A stretch of 64,000 bases of DNA. It comes from Calvatia gigantea. Taxonomy: Eukaryota; Basidiomycota; Agaricomycetes; Agaricales; Lycoperdaceae. The DNA lies in assembly GCA_025093985.1 (NCBI GenBank), contig JACAAK010000001.1, forward strand, positions 1,984,001 through 2,048,000, in the 5' to 3' direction. This document shows, piece by piece, positions 45,241-56,182 of the stretch (its first letter is position 1; the number at the start of each line of letters is the position of its first letter). The notes under the pieces are model-generated. The model saw only the letters and a list, made by a program, of their open reading frames with translations, did not search any database and was not told where the DNA came from. A program made the position numbers and the translations under genes.

Positions 45241-47884
45241 ATGCCTCTCCCGCCCGATGGAACAATTTCACTTCTTGGCTACTCCAGGCCTGGAGAAACA
45301 TCCCAGTCACGACCCAAGCAAGCAATGATCGTTCGTATGTCAGAGAAGACCTTGGACCTCCTTGAATCCTTTCCGCAACTTCAGTTTGAGTTTTCAGAGA
45401 ATCCGGTATGGTTCAGACATACAGCCCGTCTTCCCCCAATGTCCTCATTAGATTATAGGGCTTGATGATTGGTGATACATTCTTCTCTGTCACGTCCGTC
45501 CCAGAGACCTCTCCGCATGATCTCTATCTTCGCACATCCTTGGCAAACAAGAAGAATGCCCCGCTCAAGCTCTACGCAAATATCACTGGTAAATTTACCG
45601 TCGAACGGCAATTAGACGACCGAATAACCGATAAAGTCCGAGCGAGTACTGTGGACGCTCAAAAAGAACGCGCTGGTCGTGCCGCTATTTTCCTGGATAC
45701 AGCTGCGGATCTCCTGCCAAATAACGGCAAGAAAAGGAATCAAGGAAACACGAGCTCGATGTTCAGAAAACCTGTCCGGCCAACTGATCATCCTCGCCGT
45801 CCTACTCCCTCGATTCCGGCCCCTTCCCCCCCTGATAGAGCTTCCTCCACACCCATCCAACCACAGAGGAGTAAAGAGGCTCTTCAGTCCCTCCGGAAAC
45901 GCACGATCTGCTGTGTTGCCACTTCCGAACGTACCTCGGATCAAGTTGTCAAACTTGTCGGTGGCAGTACCTGCAGTGAAGCAACGAAACGAGACATCCT
46001 TGAGTTACTCGAGGAGGTAAGTTGTAATACCGTCACCATTTATAGTTGATTTATCCCAATTGCGGCAGATTGCTGAGCCTATCCCCTTGCCTAACGGCTC
46101 CAAGGCACCAAAGACGTACCGACTCAAAACCAAATCATGGCTCGAAGTTCGTCCCTACGAAATGGCCGTATTAACGGAGAGCGAACGTACAAACCTTGCT
46201 AGGGCTGCGAAGCGCGCTCTTCGCGATCTCAAAATTCCAGAATCCGACTCAGCCTGGAATCATGTTCAGTACCGAAATCAGAACGGTACGACCTCTTTTT
46301 TCCATTATTGTTTGCAGACAGTACGCTGACGGAGCTGCTATATCTAAAGGCACTCAGGCGTCAGATCACCCTAAGCGCGGTATCACTTCTACCACCGCGA
46401 AGGAGAAAAAGGTGACTAAGCCAAAGGATACTGGCGAGGTCATGATGAAGAACGAGAGTATCAAGGCCTCGAAGTCGCGTCCTTCTACGAGTAATCCTAT
46501 CAGGGATGATGATGCTGCCAGGACGCTACCCCCTAAACCGCTCGCCACCCGACCTCGGCCAGGTTCAGGTTTCCAAAAAGCCAAACAGCCCACTCCCACT
46601 GAATCCCGTGACTCTGTGAACGGCCGGAGTCCACTTATTCATGGGAAGGCAGTCCCAAGAGAACCACCAAATAGCGTCCAAGACAGGGATTTACACCGCT
46701 CTCAAGTCACAAGCTCCTTACACGTTGCGGAACGTAAGCCTGGCACGATTCCATCACAAAAAATCGAGAAACTACGTAGAGAAGATGCCGGTGCTTCAGA
46801 TTCTGAACGATCAGACCGAGTGAGAGATAGAGAACGAGAAAGGGTCAAAATTAAGGAGAGGGAGAGGGAAGAACGGGAAAGGGAGCGGAGAGAACGGGAG
46901 AGTGAACGAGAGAGGGACAGGAGAGAACTTGAAAGGCAACGGGAGCGGGACAGAGCACGGCGGCGGGAAGCTGAGCTAGAAAGTGATAGGGAGCGCGAGC
47001 GAGCAAGGAAGAAAGTACGTGAGCGAGGGCGGTCACAGGAGCGGGAGGATGGAGAACGCTCAGACGATAGTCTTCGTCCACCCAAACGGAAAAAGGTCAG
47101 CAGGGAGGATGATGAGTATGCGGTGTCGTCGTCACGGGTAGCACCAAAGAAACGGAAGACGGAACTATCATCTCGGGACGAGAAGCCCAGAGATCTTAGT
47201 TTACCAAAGAAACCGGAACAAGATCCATACCCCCGGCCCAAGGCAACTAAACGGGAATTTTCCCCAGCACCGAGAATGAAGGAACCTTCTCCATTAGACC
47301 ACCTACTGAAAGCAAAGGAATCTTCTCTACCCCCTCTACCACGAATAAAGAAGGAACCAGTTCCGGTAACCAAACATTCCGCTCCCCCCGCCAAATCCTC
47401 CCCCTCGGTATCATCCAGTCAGGCCTCGGGCTCGAAACCAAAAATGACTGTTAGGCGGCGCCGCGGCTCAGATATCTACACGTCCAGCAGCGAGGATGAG
47501 GGAGAGATTCGCCCTTCCGTCAAACACGAAATGCCAGCTATGATCGCAACCCCCGCCGTTCCCAATCGCCGCGACGAGAACTTTTCCCAGTCCCGTCCCC
47601 GTACCTCTAAAATTCCTCCTGCTGATGACCATACTGCACTTCGAACCCACTACGATAACTCTTACATCCCTTACCTCGGGAACTTCCAGTCGCTGATGAA
47701 GCAAAAGGCGAAGATTCGCACTATGCTTCGGAAAATGGAGAAGGGAAGCTCTGAAAGCGTGACAGAATCTGATGGGGATGGGGAACTGTTAGATACTGAT
47801 GAGTTGAAGAGATTGGTATTGGATTATCACAATCAGCATGAAGATTTGGAGCACATTCAGCGGATATTCTCAAAGAAGACCTGA
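45241..47884 (+). CDS. ELL: ELL-family RNA polymerase II elongation factor
   Basis: 824 residues. Exons: 45241-45405, 45459-46016, 46069-46285, 46350-47884. The N-terminal ELL domain includes AMIVRMSEKTLDLLESFPQL, GLMIGDTFFSVTSV and LYANITGKFTVERQL. The winged-helix part follows (SEATKRDILELLEEIAEPIP, TYRLKTKSWLEVRPYEMAVL, ESERTNLARAAKRALRDLKI). A very long Arg/Glu-alternating region (46800-47060) and Lys/Pro/Ser-rich segments come next. The C-terminus matches the occludin/ELL domain (LRTHYDNSYIPYLGNFQSLM .. EDLEHIQRIFSKK). S. pombe Ell1 works with Eaf1 to stimulate elongation. Intron 3 uses the acceptor TCTAAAG at 46349; the nearer TTTGCAG and GACAG acceptors lead to stops. Confidence 0.88.
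46805..47055 (+). repeat. Arg-Glu alternating low-complexity coding repeat
   Basis: Imperfect GAGCGG/GAGAGG-type repeats within ELL coding for RERERE-like sequence over about 80 residues. Confidence 0.8.
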
Positions 47885-48040
47885 CAGTAGACGTTGTGTA
47901 ACTTTTAATCAGGATTATTTATTGGTTATATGGATTGTTGGACCTGCCATAACCGCGCTATTAATAGTTTAAGACATTCCGAGCAGTCAGACCTTGACAC
48001 CGTACCCAACAACCCAATCGCATAGACTATAACGCTTTAC

Positions 48041-49339
48041 ATGCCACCCACGACACCTATCGCCCGCATATACCCGACAGCCCTCGACCCGCAGACGGGA
48101 CTCAAGGAACAATTTAAATCACGCTACCCCCATCAGCCTTTGCCCTCAATCCTACTACCTTGGGATCAAGAAGGTCTTGACACTACAAATACCAGGCACG
48201 CTCCCTATCTGCCACCTTCGCTTAGGGTTACGCAGGGCCCCCGACCCCAGCGGATAACTGGGTTGTCTCATCACACGACGCAGACCAGAACACCCACTAC
48301 TGCTATTTTCCTGTCCCTAATGTTTCTCGTTCTCCTCTGTGGCTTTGTACTCGTGGTGTCTACGCGTTCCAAACTGAAGACGACGTCTGGGATAAGAGGT
48401 TTCTCTGGCGAGCGTTTCTGGACCTTTCCATATCGAAATTCAAAGACAAAAATTGGTCCTATTCAAGAAAGAAGCCCTCGTGCAAGTCATGTTAATAACA
48501 AGGAACATGTCCGGAATACTTGGAAACCTCAGCCACGGGCGGCGGAAAACCAGGATGTTGGGTCTTCCGGGAGGCAAATGAACGATAGCCCTGGGTTGTC
48601 GACTTGGGGTTTGCCATCCTTCCGCCCAGAGGACAGTTTAACTCTCTGGGCTGATTGTGGTGCACCTTCTGTGGCCAGTTTCCAGCAGTACGTGAGGGAG
48701 GAAGAAGTGGATATTACTCTGGCCAACGCCATGCCTTTGAGCTGTTACAATAGCACCAGACCCGGGCTCGGATCTGCCAAGCGAATCTCCCGAGGACTTA
48801 TAGAAGGCGAGGATCGCGGCGTCACTGGTATCATGTATGGGACGGCACAAGACTCTGACACCTCTCGTTCAACCCACCCAACTTCGGAGCTGGACGTATT
48901 CTCGATTTCATCTATAAGTCCATCCTCCCTGACTTCCGTCACGGATGCTTCACATAACATCGAACTTGGAGGGTCCGATATTGGAGAAGACACTGGAGAA
49001 GACGAGGACGTAACGTTCGAAGTAGCACAAGCGCAAAACCAGAGCGTGAAGATCAAGAGAGGAATCCTCGTCGACGGGGGCGTGCAACGGGCTCCCCTTT
49101 CTCACATCCCAGGTGCCGACGCGTTGCTTTTTGGACCACCGAGCTCTCCGCTTGCCGACGCAATTCCCTCGGTCGTGGTGACCTCCCCCACCCTTGCAAT
49201 TACCGGACCCAGTCTCAGCAGCATTTCCGTGGACTTAAGTGACTTTCCTCTTCCACCTCTGATCTTGAACTGCGAAACGTTTGGGTCGTTGTTGCAGGGG
49301 ATGTCTGAGTTTTCATGCCACGCCAACATGCAACTTTAA
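48041..49339 (+). CDS. One-pass membrane protein, unknown function
   Basis: Intronless, 432 residues. About 88 N-terminal residues without a signal peptide, then a transmembrane helix (about 89-108, AIFLSLMFLVLLCGFVLVVS) followed by TRSKLKT, and a Ser/Asp-rich C-terminal part of over 300 residues. Type II or III topology cannot be told. It ends SEFSCHANMQL. I recognise no domain. It sits between ELL and a P450, both on the same strand. Confidence 0.65.
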   Translation: MPPTTPIARIYPTALDPQTGLKEQFKSRYPHQPLPSILLPWDQEGLDTTNTRHAPYLPPSLRVTQGPRPQRITGLSHHTTQTRTPTTAIFLSLMFLVLLCGFVLVVSTRSKLKTTSGIRGFSGERFWTFPYRNSKTKIGPIQERSPRASHVNNKEHVRNTWKPQPRAAENQDVGSSGRQMNDSPGLSTWGLPSFRPEDSLTLWADCGAPSVASFQQYVREEEVDITLANAMPLSCYNSTRPGLGSAKRISRGLIEGEDRGVTGIMYGTAQDSDTSRSTHPTSELDVFSISSISPSSLTSVTDASHNIELGGSDIGEDTGEDEDVTFEVAQAQNQSVKIKRGILVDGGVQRAPLSHIPGADALLFGPPSSPLADAIPSVVVTSPTLAITGPSLSSISVDLSDFPLPPLILNCETFGSLLQGMSEFSCHANMQL

Positions 49340-49529
49340 CCACGTTTTCCGAACAATCTATTTTTCTTTATATGCCTTAAAGTTACAAAGGTGTGTTGGG
49401 CGTGTAAGTCACGTGCAACACATGTGGTCGGCTTAAGCTGTTGTTCTAAATTAGGGAGATAACAATAAACGAGAGTTAACAATTAGCATGCCATGGCCCT
49501 AAGCTTTCTTGTATCCAACCCCCCACGAC

Positions 49530-51670
49530 ATGTCTTTATGTCTCTCTATCGTGCTTGTTCTGGGTGCTCTGATGGGATATGCGTTCTGCAAGGCCTTCAT
49601 CGCACCCAAATTCAACCCGTTGCAACGAATCGCTGGCCCCCCCTGTAAAGGTCTCACAGGAAATTTATCAAGAATCCTCGAGTATGTGTCTCGTACTTTT
49701 GAATACATCAGAAGTCCCATTGAATATCTTATAGTCCTGCCTGCTCAGCCAAGGCCCATGAAATTTACGTGAAACGATATGGACGGTCGATTCGCATTCG
49801 CGGCGTTACGCCAGTAAGCAAAGATCCTCCCCTTCAATGAAGCATTTCCAACGAGTGCTCTACATAGTGGGATGAACGTTTGCTCACATTAGACCCTCTC
49901 TCTGTCCAACACGTTCTCAAGAATTTTGCGACTTATGAGAAACCTTGGCAGTCCCGGAAGCTCATCACCAGTCTCATTGGTTGCGGGATGCTTTCGGCAG
50001 AGGGGCACGTTCACAGGCGACAGCGGCGCGTCGCGACGCCTGCCTTTTCCGTGCAGAACCTCCGCGAGTTGGTACCTCTTGTTTTCAACAAGGGTAGCCA
50101 ATTGAAAAATAGATGGATGGGGTTGCTTACCCAAGGTTGTGAAAACACTGAAGATCCCTCGTTGACACTGGACGTTTGTCACTGGATCAGTAGAGCGACG
50201 TTTGATGTCATTGGTATTGCTGGTATGTGTTATTTTGACACTGGAAAGTGCAATTTTTGAACGAACCTACTTCTACCCCTTTCGGCCAGGTTTTGACTAT
50301 GACTTCAACGCTATCCACGACGAGTCTAATTCACTCTTTCTCGCTTATAAGGAGATGTTCGAGGTGGCCATCTCGCAGGGAAAGGCTTGGAGAACAATGG
50401 TATCGATTTATGCGGCTTGGATTAATAAGATATTCGTGAATATCCCAAATTCATAATCATTGAAGAAGTCTAACGATTACCATAGCCAGATGAGCGGCAA
50501 CGCACAGTAGAACGATGTCAAGGTACTATCCGCCGAGTTGCAGGTAAACTCGTGCAAGAGAAAAAACGAAAAATTGAAGAAGCCGTAAGCAAAGGTGTGG
50601 CTTATGGTGGAAAGGACCTCCTGAGTCTCTTGTGTAAGCCCATATACCCATTACCATTACGCGATATCTGATTCTGCGTTAGTGAAATCCAACACTTCCA
50701 ACGACATAGCACCGGAAAATCGGATCTCCGATGAAGACATACTTCACAATATCAACACCTTCATGTTTGCTGGCTCTGATACCTCGTCCCTCTCACTCAC
50801 TTGGACCCTCTACCTCCTTGCGCAACATTCCGATATACAAACACGGCTTCGCAACGACCTCCTCTCCATCGCACCCACAGCTCGGACATCCGATTTGACT
50901 GAAGACGAAATTCAGTCCTTGTACGGTAACCTATCAAGCTTGCCATACCTGCACAACGTTATCAGAGAGTCGATGAGGTTAATTCCACCCGTCCATTCGT
51001 CCATTCGAGTCGCGACACGGGATGATGAAATACCTACTATGTACCCCGTTCATAGACGGGACGGGACAATAGACGAGGGGAAGAGGAGTATTACAGTGCC
51101 TAAAGGGAGCTTCGTTCATGTCGCGGTTGAGGGCTTCAATCTTGATAAGGAAATGTGGGGCGAGGACGCTTGGGAATTCAAGTCGGTCTGAATAATGTTT
51201 GAATAATTATCTCAGGCTGATTAACCGTTGTAGGCCTGACCGGTGGGATGCACTTCCGGAGGAGGCACAACAGTTACCGGGCCTGTTCTCAAATACCCTC
51301 TCTTTTTCGGCTGGACCAAGGGTGAGTGAGAACAAGCATTATATGTAATCGGTATTAATTCCGTCCATCAGTCTTGTATTGGGATGCGCTTTTCTCTCAT
51401 AGAAATGAAAACCTTTCTCTACATCCTCCTCACCAACTTCGTCTTCATCCCAACAGGCGAAAAAATTCATAGGGTCAACGTGTAAGCTAACACTTCCAAG
51501 GGACGATATATCTGAGCTTACTCTGTTTAAATAGTGTCTTGACACGGCCTTTTGTCTCCAAAAAATACAAAGATGGTAGTCAACTTCCCATAATCATCAA
51601 GCCATACAAGCCGGGAATGCCTCCCCCTCCGGTTGACTCTCTATCCCCGAGTACCAAGGACAGAGAATGA
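49530..51670 (+). CDS. Cytochrome P450 monooxygenase
   Basis: Membrane-bound class II P450, 570 residues, needing an ER P450 reductase. Nine exons: 49530-49681, 49735-49813, 49868-50222, 50290-50435, 50486-50633, 50683-51181, 51234-51321, 51372-51481, 51535-51670. N-terminal anchor MSLCLSIVLVLGALMGYAFC, Pro-rich hinge IAGPP. C-helix WQSRKLITSLIGCGMLSAEG. I-helix FMFAGSDTSSLSLTW with the acid-Thr pair replaced by SDTSS. K-helix ESMR (ExxR), PERF-type PDRW, and the heme loop FSAGPRSCIG with the Cys ligand, formed across an intron. Substrate unknown. No terpene cyclase, PKS or other tailoring gene is beside it, so it looks like a stand-alone P450. Confidence 0.95.
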
Positions 51671-53146
51671 GATATATGCTTGGCTTTAGCCACCCCATTA
51701 GGGGGGATTGCTTTCTGACTTTCGGATTTCGTTTCCTAATGCCACTTCTTTGCACGTACTGTTTGGATGCGACTGTGAGGGTGCACAAAGTATGGAGCCC
51801 GCAACTGGGCCAAAAGGTCGAAGACGCCTAATACAGTATTCACGCAGTGGAGCGCAACATAAGATACTAATGTCGTGTACACACAGAACAATTTGGGCAC
51901 AATACCGAAATGTACTTGCTGGACCACGGCAGAAGGTTCAATATGCCCCAAAAGATAAGATGGCACCGGGAGAGCGAGAATGCAACAGTGCGGCGTCCAA
52001 AGTCCCAAAGTTAGGCCACCAGTCAGCTAGTTCAACGTTCACCACTGGTCACTGTTGTCCTCAATCGATAATTCTGCAACCAGCATGAATAAATAACAAG
52101 GTTATTTTCCTTTCCTTCTCCTTCACGGGCGAATCTATTCCCTAGTCTTGGTCATTAAAATTAACCACGTTGTTGTTACCTTTCGACTGGCTCCCTCCAC
52201 CTTACTTCTCATGTGTGATATTGATGAAGGGCCTTATATCCAAGCGCAGACCTCCCTGATTAGTGTTTCCGTCATTATCTGGGCCGTAAGAAAAACGCGT
52301 TAGTACCTGGCGGTTGGCATGAGCCGACCTTGCTTGATGCTGGAACCTAATTTCTTAGGATGTAGACCACACCCTTTATCACTCATTAAATGGGTTTGCC
52401 TTAAGAATTAGAAAATTAGGATGAGATTTAACAGCATCACACTCTCTGTAGCTTGCTTCACGGATGAAAAAACCAAAGCCGCTCCTTCCCTTTTCAGGTC
52501 GAATTGACTTTTCGGATAGGAAGAGGCACTATCCAGGGACTGGTCAATCACATCCATAACTCTTACCGGACGTGGGCCCGGGCGGACAACAGGGAATGTA
52601 GATACGGAGGCAATCTTACGGGCCCGGGATCGCACGTAATGCAAGCTGCCTGGAGGAAGAGTTAACTATTCCAGTCGACGAGGCGTAAAATGCTGTGATT
52701 TCATGTGGGTTTGTACGTTTGGTGAGAGCCTGGCCGGGTGCCTCAAAGCTCCGGTCTTGCCATAGCTATGAAGAGGCGGAGGCTGGGACCTTTCGTGAGA
52801 TACCTGAAAGGGAGGCAACGGTGGGGCGCGGTAGCCCCGTTTGCCTTCCAAGGTGCCAGTGACAGTGCTCCGGAGGGCCCCCATCGTCGTATGGGACGCC
52901 GGGACTTGTTTACCGCGCGTCCGCAAGCGACGAAGGGTTCTAAGCAACTGAGGTTTGGTGTGCAGGGTTAGTGCGGAAGGATCTCTCCATGCGATCGCCC
53001 CAGGCGTGTTGGGCCTTGCAGGCACTGAACAGAGAAATGAGATTTTTCAAAGGCTATCATGTTTCCGAAAAACCTAGCATTCTGAATGAGGAAAGAAGTT
53101 TGCCTTTTATACCATGAGAGTGAGTAACAGCATAGACTACAGCAAT
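51671..53146. other. Long region without a supported gene
   Basis: About 1,476 bases between the P450 and RPS2 3' ends. 51671-52440 is ordinary composition. About 52540-52990 is clearly GC-richer than the flanks, with short chance reading frames on both strands (for example 53025-52666 minus) that match no family I know and show no splice logic. A structured noncoding RNA or old repeat cannot be excluded. Confidence 0.4.
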
Positions 53147-54019
53147 TTAGTATTTCTTGGCAGCAAGCGCAAGGTGAGCACTATATTCGTCGAACGGTAG
53201 CTTCGATAGAGGAATCTCTCTCCACAAATCAGGTGTAAGGAATGCATACGTCTTGGTGATCTATCCGGTGCATCAGTGTCAATGCTTAAATTTATCAAAG
53301 CGAGCTTCCACGTACGGCAGCAAAAGTGGCCTTCAAGAAATTACCCATCGTTGCTGTCGAGCCTTTTGATTGAGTGTAGCAATCTTCAACACCCGCAAGC
53401 TGCAGTAGACGTTTCGATGCAGGGGCGGCAACAATTCCGGTTCCACGAGGAGCAGGAATGAGACGACACATGACCGATCCCACCTTGCCACTGACTTTGG
53501 AGGGTACGGTGTGGGGTTCACCGAGAGCGGCTCCCCAGTAGCCTCGACGGACTGGAATGACGGAGAGCTTGGCGAGGATGATGGCACCACGAATTGCAGT
53601 TGCGACTTCCTTTGCACATTTAACACCGAGACCGACATGGCCATCAAAGTCACCAATGGCAACGAAGGCCTTGAAACGCGTGCGCTGACCAGCACGGGTT
53701 TGTTTTTGCACGGGCATAATTTTCATGACCTCATCCTTGAGTTTTGGAAGGAAGAAATCGATGATCTGGAACTCTTTGACGGGGAGGGAGAAGAGGTAGA
53801 TTTCTTCCATCGACTTGATCTTTCCATCCTTCACAAGGCGGCCAAGCTTGGTGACGGGAACCCTGCATCCGTGTCAGATGACAAGTCGCCTGGGTGCATC
53901 TTGACATACCATTCCTTGTCCTCCTCCTTACGACCGCCACGGCGGGGTCCGCGACGTCCTCTGCCACGGTCGCCGCGTCCACGTCCAAATCCACCGCGTC
54001 CTCTGGGAGCATCAGCCAT
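53147..54019 (-). CDS. RPS2: 40S ribosomal protein S2 (uS5)
   Basis: Universal small-subunit protein at the mRNA entry and decoding region, 256 residues. Exons, minus strand: 54019-53910, 53862-53316, 53260-53147. The N-terminal RG-rich extension ([20 protein letters not shown]) is a likely arginine-methylation target. Then come [36 protein letters not shown] and [19 protein letters not shown], and [20 protein letters not shown]. The C-terminus [20 protein letters not shown] requires splicing at 53316/53260. Confidence 0.98.
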
Positions 54020-54471
54020 TTTTGAAATTTGATGAGAGTCGTGAACTATTCAAGGGAAGGGACCCAGACGTCAGTTTACGACTTGGACAGGTGCACAGAA
54101 CTTCTGGATGTAAGCGTCCCCTTGGTTCCATCCAGAACCTTCCTCCGGCATCCAACCAAAGGACAGTATCTTGGTCCTCCCAGACCGCTCGCCAAGTGAT
54201 ATAGTGCAACTGGGGGTTGAGGTGGATGAAAAGAAGGTACTTACAGTCTTGAGGTCGCTGTTGAGGACGGTGTTGAGCAGCTCAATATCGTCCTGATCTC
54301 GGTATCTCGCATTTAGCCGCAAGTGCCCTGCGTGAGAACGGATGCTGAGTCAGCCTGAGACCATCAATTTGCTCAGGAACGACGAATGCTCCTGTCTTAT
54401 CCCGTCTCACAGCTGACACTGTGCGTCCTGTTCGGCTCAGTCTTTTTATCCATCACCTCGTTGACCGACAT
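54012..54471 (-). CDS. Candidate small gene running into the RPS2 start
   Basis: Three exons keep phase: 54471-54411 (MSVNEVMDKKTEPNRTHSVS), 54327-54245 (WHLRLNARYRDQDDIELLNT, VLNSDLKT) and 54209-54012 (LHYITWRAVWEDQDTVLWLD, AGGRFWMEPRGRLHPEVL). Splice signals are good: GTGAGA..CACGCAG and GTAAGT..CCCAG, though the second intron is only 35 bases. The total is about 113 residues. I recognise no family. The stop at 54014-54012 lies inside the first codons of RPS2, in another frame, on the same strand. The alternative is that these are 5' UTR introns of RPS2 and the open frame is chance. Confidence 0.4.
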
Positions 54472-54544
54472 CCTTTTCAGCTGAAATACTCGATTTAAAC
54501 TTTAACCTGTTTTAACCCCGTGCAAGCTACCAAATTGGCAGGAC

Positions 54545-55878
54545 ATGTCACTGAGTACAATGTCGAGTTTTACAAATCAGAAATCTAGTCTTCGCCCCGC
54601 GTACGCCCTCGTTTATCCCCAGACCTTTTCTTGCTACTCACTACTTTCGCTCCATGCAGCAACGCTCGTCAAAGCGTTGGAGATGGGGCTGCTCCTTTTG
54701 ACACCTCTGTGCCTAGCGTGCTCGCCGTTTGCCACCTCGAGGGCAACGACGACATGTACTATTATTCCACTACCTTCTCTGGGGGACCTGGGGTAAGTGG
54801 TTCTATTTGCCTTTTCCTTGTTCCGGAAGCTCATCATGTTCTCTTTGTATCGTTTTCCCCTCTTCGCCTCGTGCTTCTCGTTTTATCGTACCTTATCCAT
54901 CCGATAAAGTGGCGCTTTTGACGCCCCTAAGAGCAAATGCCCTCCAGACAGAGGGTCGTCGGATTGTGTGACAGGCAGTCCGGCGTCGTTTTTCTCATCC
55001 TCCCCACCCTACTCCATCTGCTCCTCTCCTGCTTCTTCTCTCTCCACCTCTGGTCCAGGCACGAGGTCGTTCACAAAAAGCATTACCCATTCTCCGACTA
55101 CAGCGGCTCCCATTACCACCATTGACTACACTCACGGAAGACTCCAACAACCTCATCATAATTATGGTAGGATCACTTCGACCATCAACACCACTCCTCC
55201 GCGCTCTATTCGTCCCCCTACTCGTTCTGCCTCAAATACCAGCTCCTCCGGTTTTTCCACGCCTCCATTAACTCCGGATGATGGCAGTTATAGCAGCAGT
55301 GGCAGTTTCAACAGTATCTCTTTCGAGTCTATCAAAAACCCACAGCGTGTTCCAGCCAGTCAGCAAACGAAGCCCAACCCTCAATCTAAGGATGCGCTGG
55401 ACTATCTGATGACCATATTCCCCAAGGATGGGCTCCGAGCATTGCCTTATGCGAAAGGCGTTTCCATCGCTGCACCTACCCTCGGTGCAGAGTATGAAGG
55501 CGTCGTTCTCGAACTGCCTGGGAAACCCAAGACACTCTACGTGGATGGCAAGAACTCGGCTTCGGTCAGTCTCCGTGAGAGGTACGTCCCCACATCTGCT
55601 GTCTTGTCTCTCACCAACGTGGGACGGATCATGGTGGTCACTTATTCACGTTCTTGGATGCTTTACTCACGTGTTCTTTGTCTCGATGTAGTATCGTGGC
55701 ATTACTAGACCTAGCTTCAGAGAACCTAGGGTGTGATGCCCTTGTCATCGTTCTGGAAAGGTCTGCGCCCAACTTGGGCGAGTTGTTGCATTCTTTGATG
55801 TACGTTGGTGGTTCGGTCGTAACAAAACCCCCTTTTGCAGTCGATCCTGTATTCGTTCTCGTTGGTTTGGAAATTTGA
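54545..55878 (+). CDS. OAZ: Ornithine decarboxylase antizyme with +1 programmed frameshift
   Basis: Binds ornithine decarboxylase, sends it to the proteasome and blocks polyamine uptake. ORF1: exon 1 54545-54600 (MSLSTMSSFTNQKSSLRP), exon 2 54660-54792 (CHLEGNDDMYYYSTTFSGGPG), then after a 117-base intron 54793-54909 the codons TGG CGC TTT TGA (54910-54921). ORF2 is open in the +1 frame from GAC at 54920 through 55581 and, after an intron, 55692-55878. It carries the antizyme domain: ALDYLMTIFPKDGLRALPYA, GVVLELPGKPKTLYVDGKNS, SIVALLDLASENLGCDALVI, ELLHSLMYVGGSVV and KPPFAVDPVFVLVGLEI. Total about 348 residues. The intron before the shift site is a multiple of three with no stop, so the frame relation holds either way. 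Confidence 0.92.
54916..54921 (+). promoter_or_regulatory. Programmed +1 frameshift site TTT TGA
   Basis: ORF1 stops at TGA (54919-54921), preceded by TTT. Skipping the T at 54919 gives GAC and an open frame to the antizyme C-terminus. UGA at the shift site is nearly universal in antizyme mRNAs, and high polyamine raises the shift rate. Confidence 0.8.
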
Positions 55879-56182
55879 GGTGGCTTGCGGTGGTACTGAT
55901 GAAAGGTGAAGAGAAACTGCTTTTGTCCGATAGGAATGGAGATTGAAGTGAATCTTCCGTGTATTATGTATTGCTCTCGTCAAGAAGACATATTTTTCTC
56001 AACTTTTACTCTTTTACTTTTCTCTCTTATTATATGTCGCTTTGTAAATAGTTTTAATTTTTTGCCGAATCACGTTTTAAACTCCCAATTTATGAGTTTT
56101 GGATTTCAGGAAATAATTGACGGACTATGACCAAAATACAGGCACGGTGAGGTGAGGGCACCACAACGGTCATGACCAATAG
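55879..56182. other. Convergent 3' region (antizyme / Smr gene)
   Basis: About 304 bases, AT-rich (TTTTACTCTTTTACTTTTCTC near 56000), no gene. Confidence 0.5.

Noticed and set aside
46702..47394. Ser/Arg-rich open frame on the minus strand
   Set aside because: Antisense shadow of the Arg-Glu repeat of ELL; the purine-rich strand leaves all frames open.
49530..51670. P450 as part of a secondary-metabolite cluster
   Set aside because: Neighbours are ELL, a membrane protein and RPS2; no synthase, cyclase, transferase or transporter is adjacent.
52964..52971. CTAACCCT on the minus strand as a telomerase RNA template
   Set aside because: An eight-base match is expected about twice by chance in this much DNA, it does not extend to a full template repeat, and no other telomerase RNA feature is visible.
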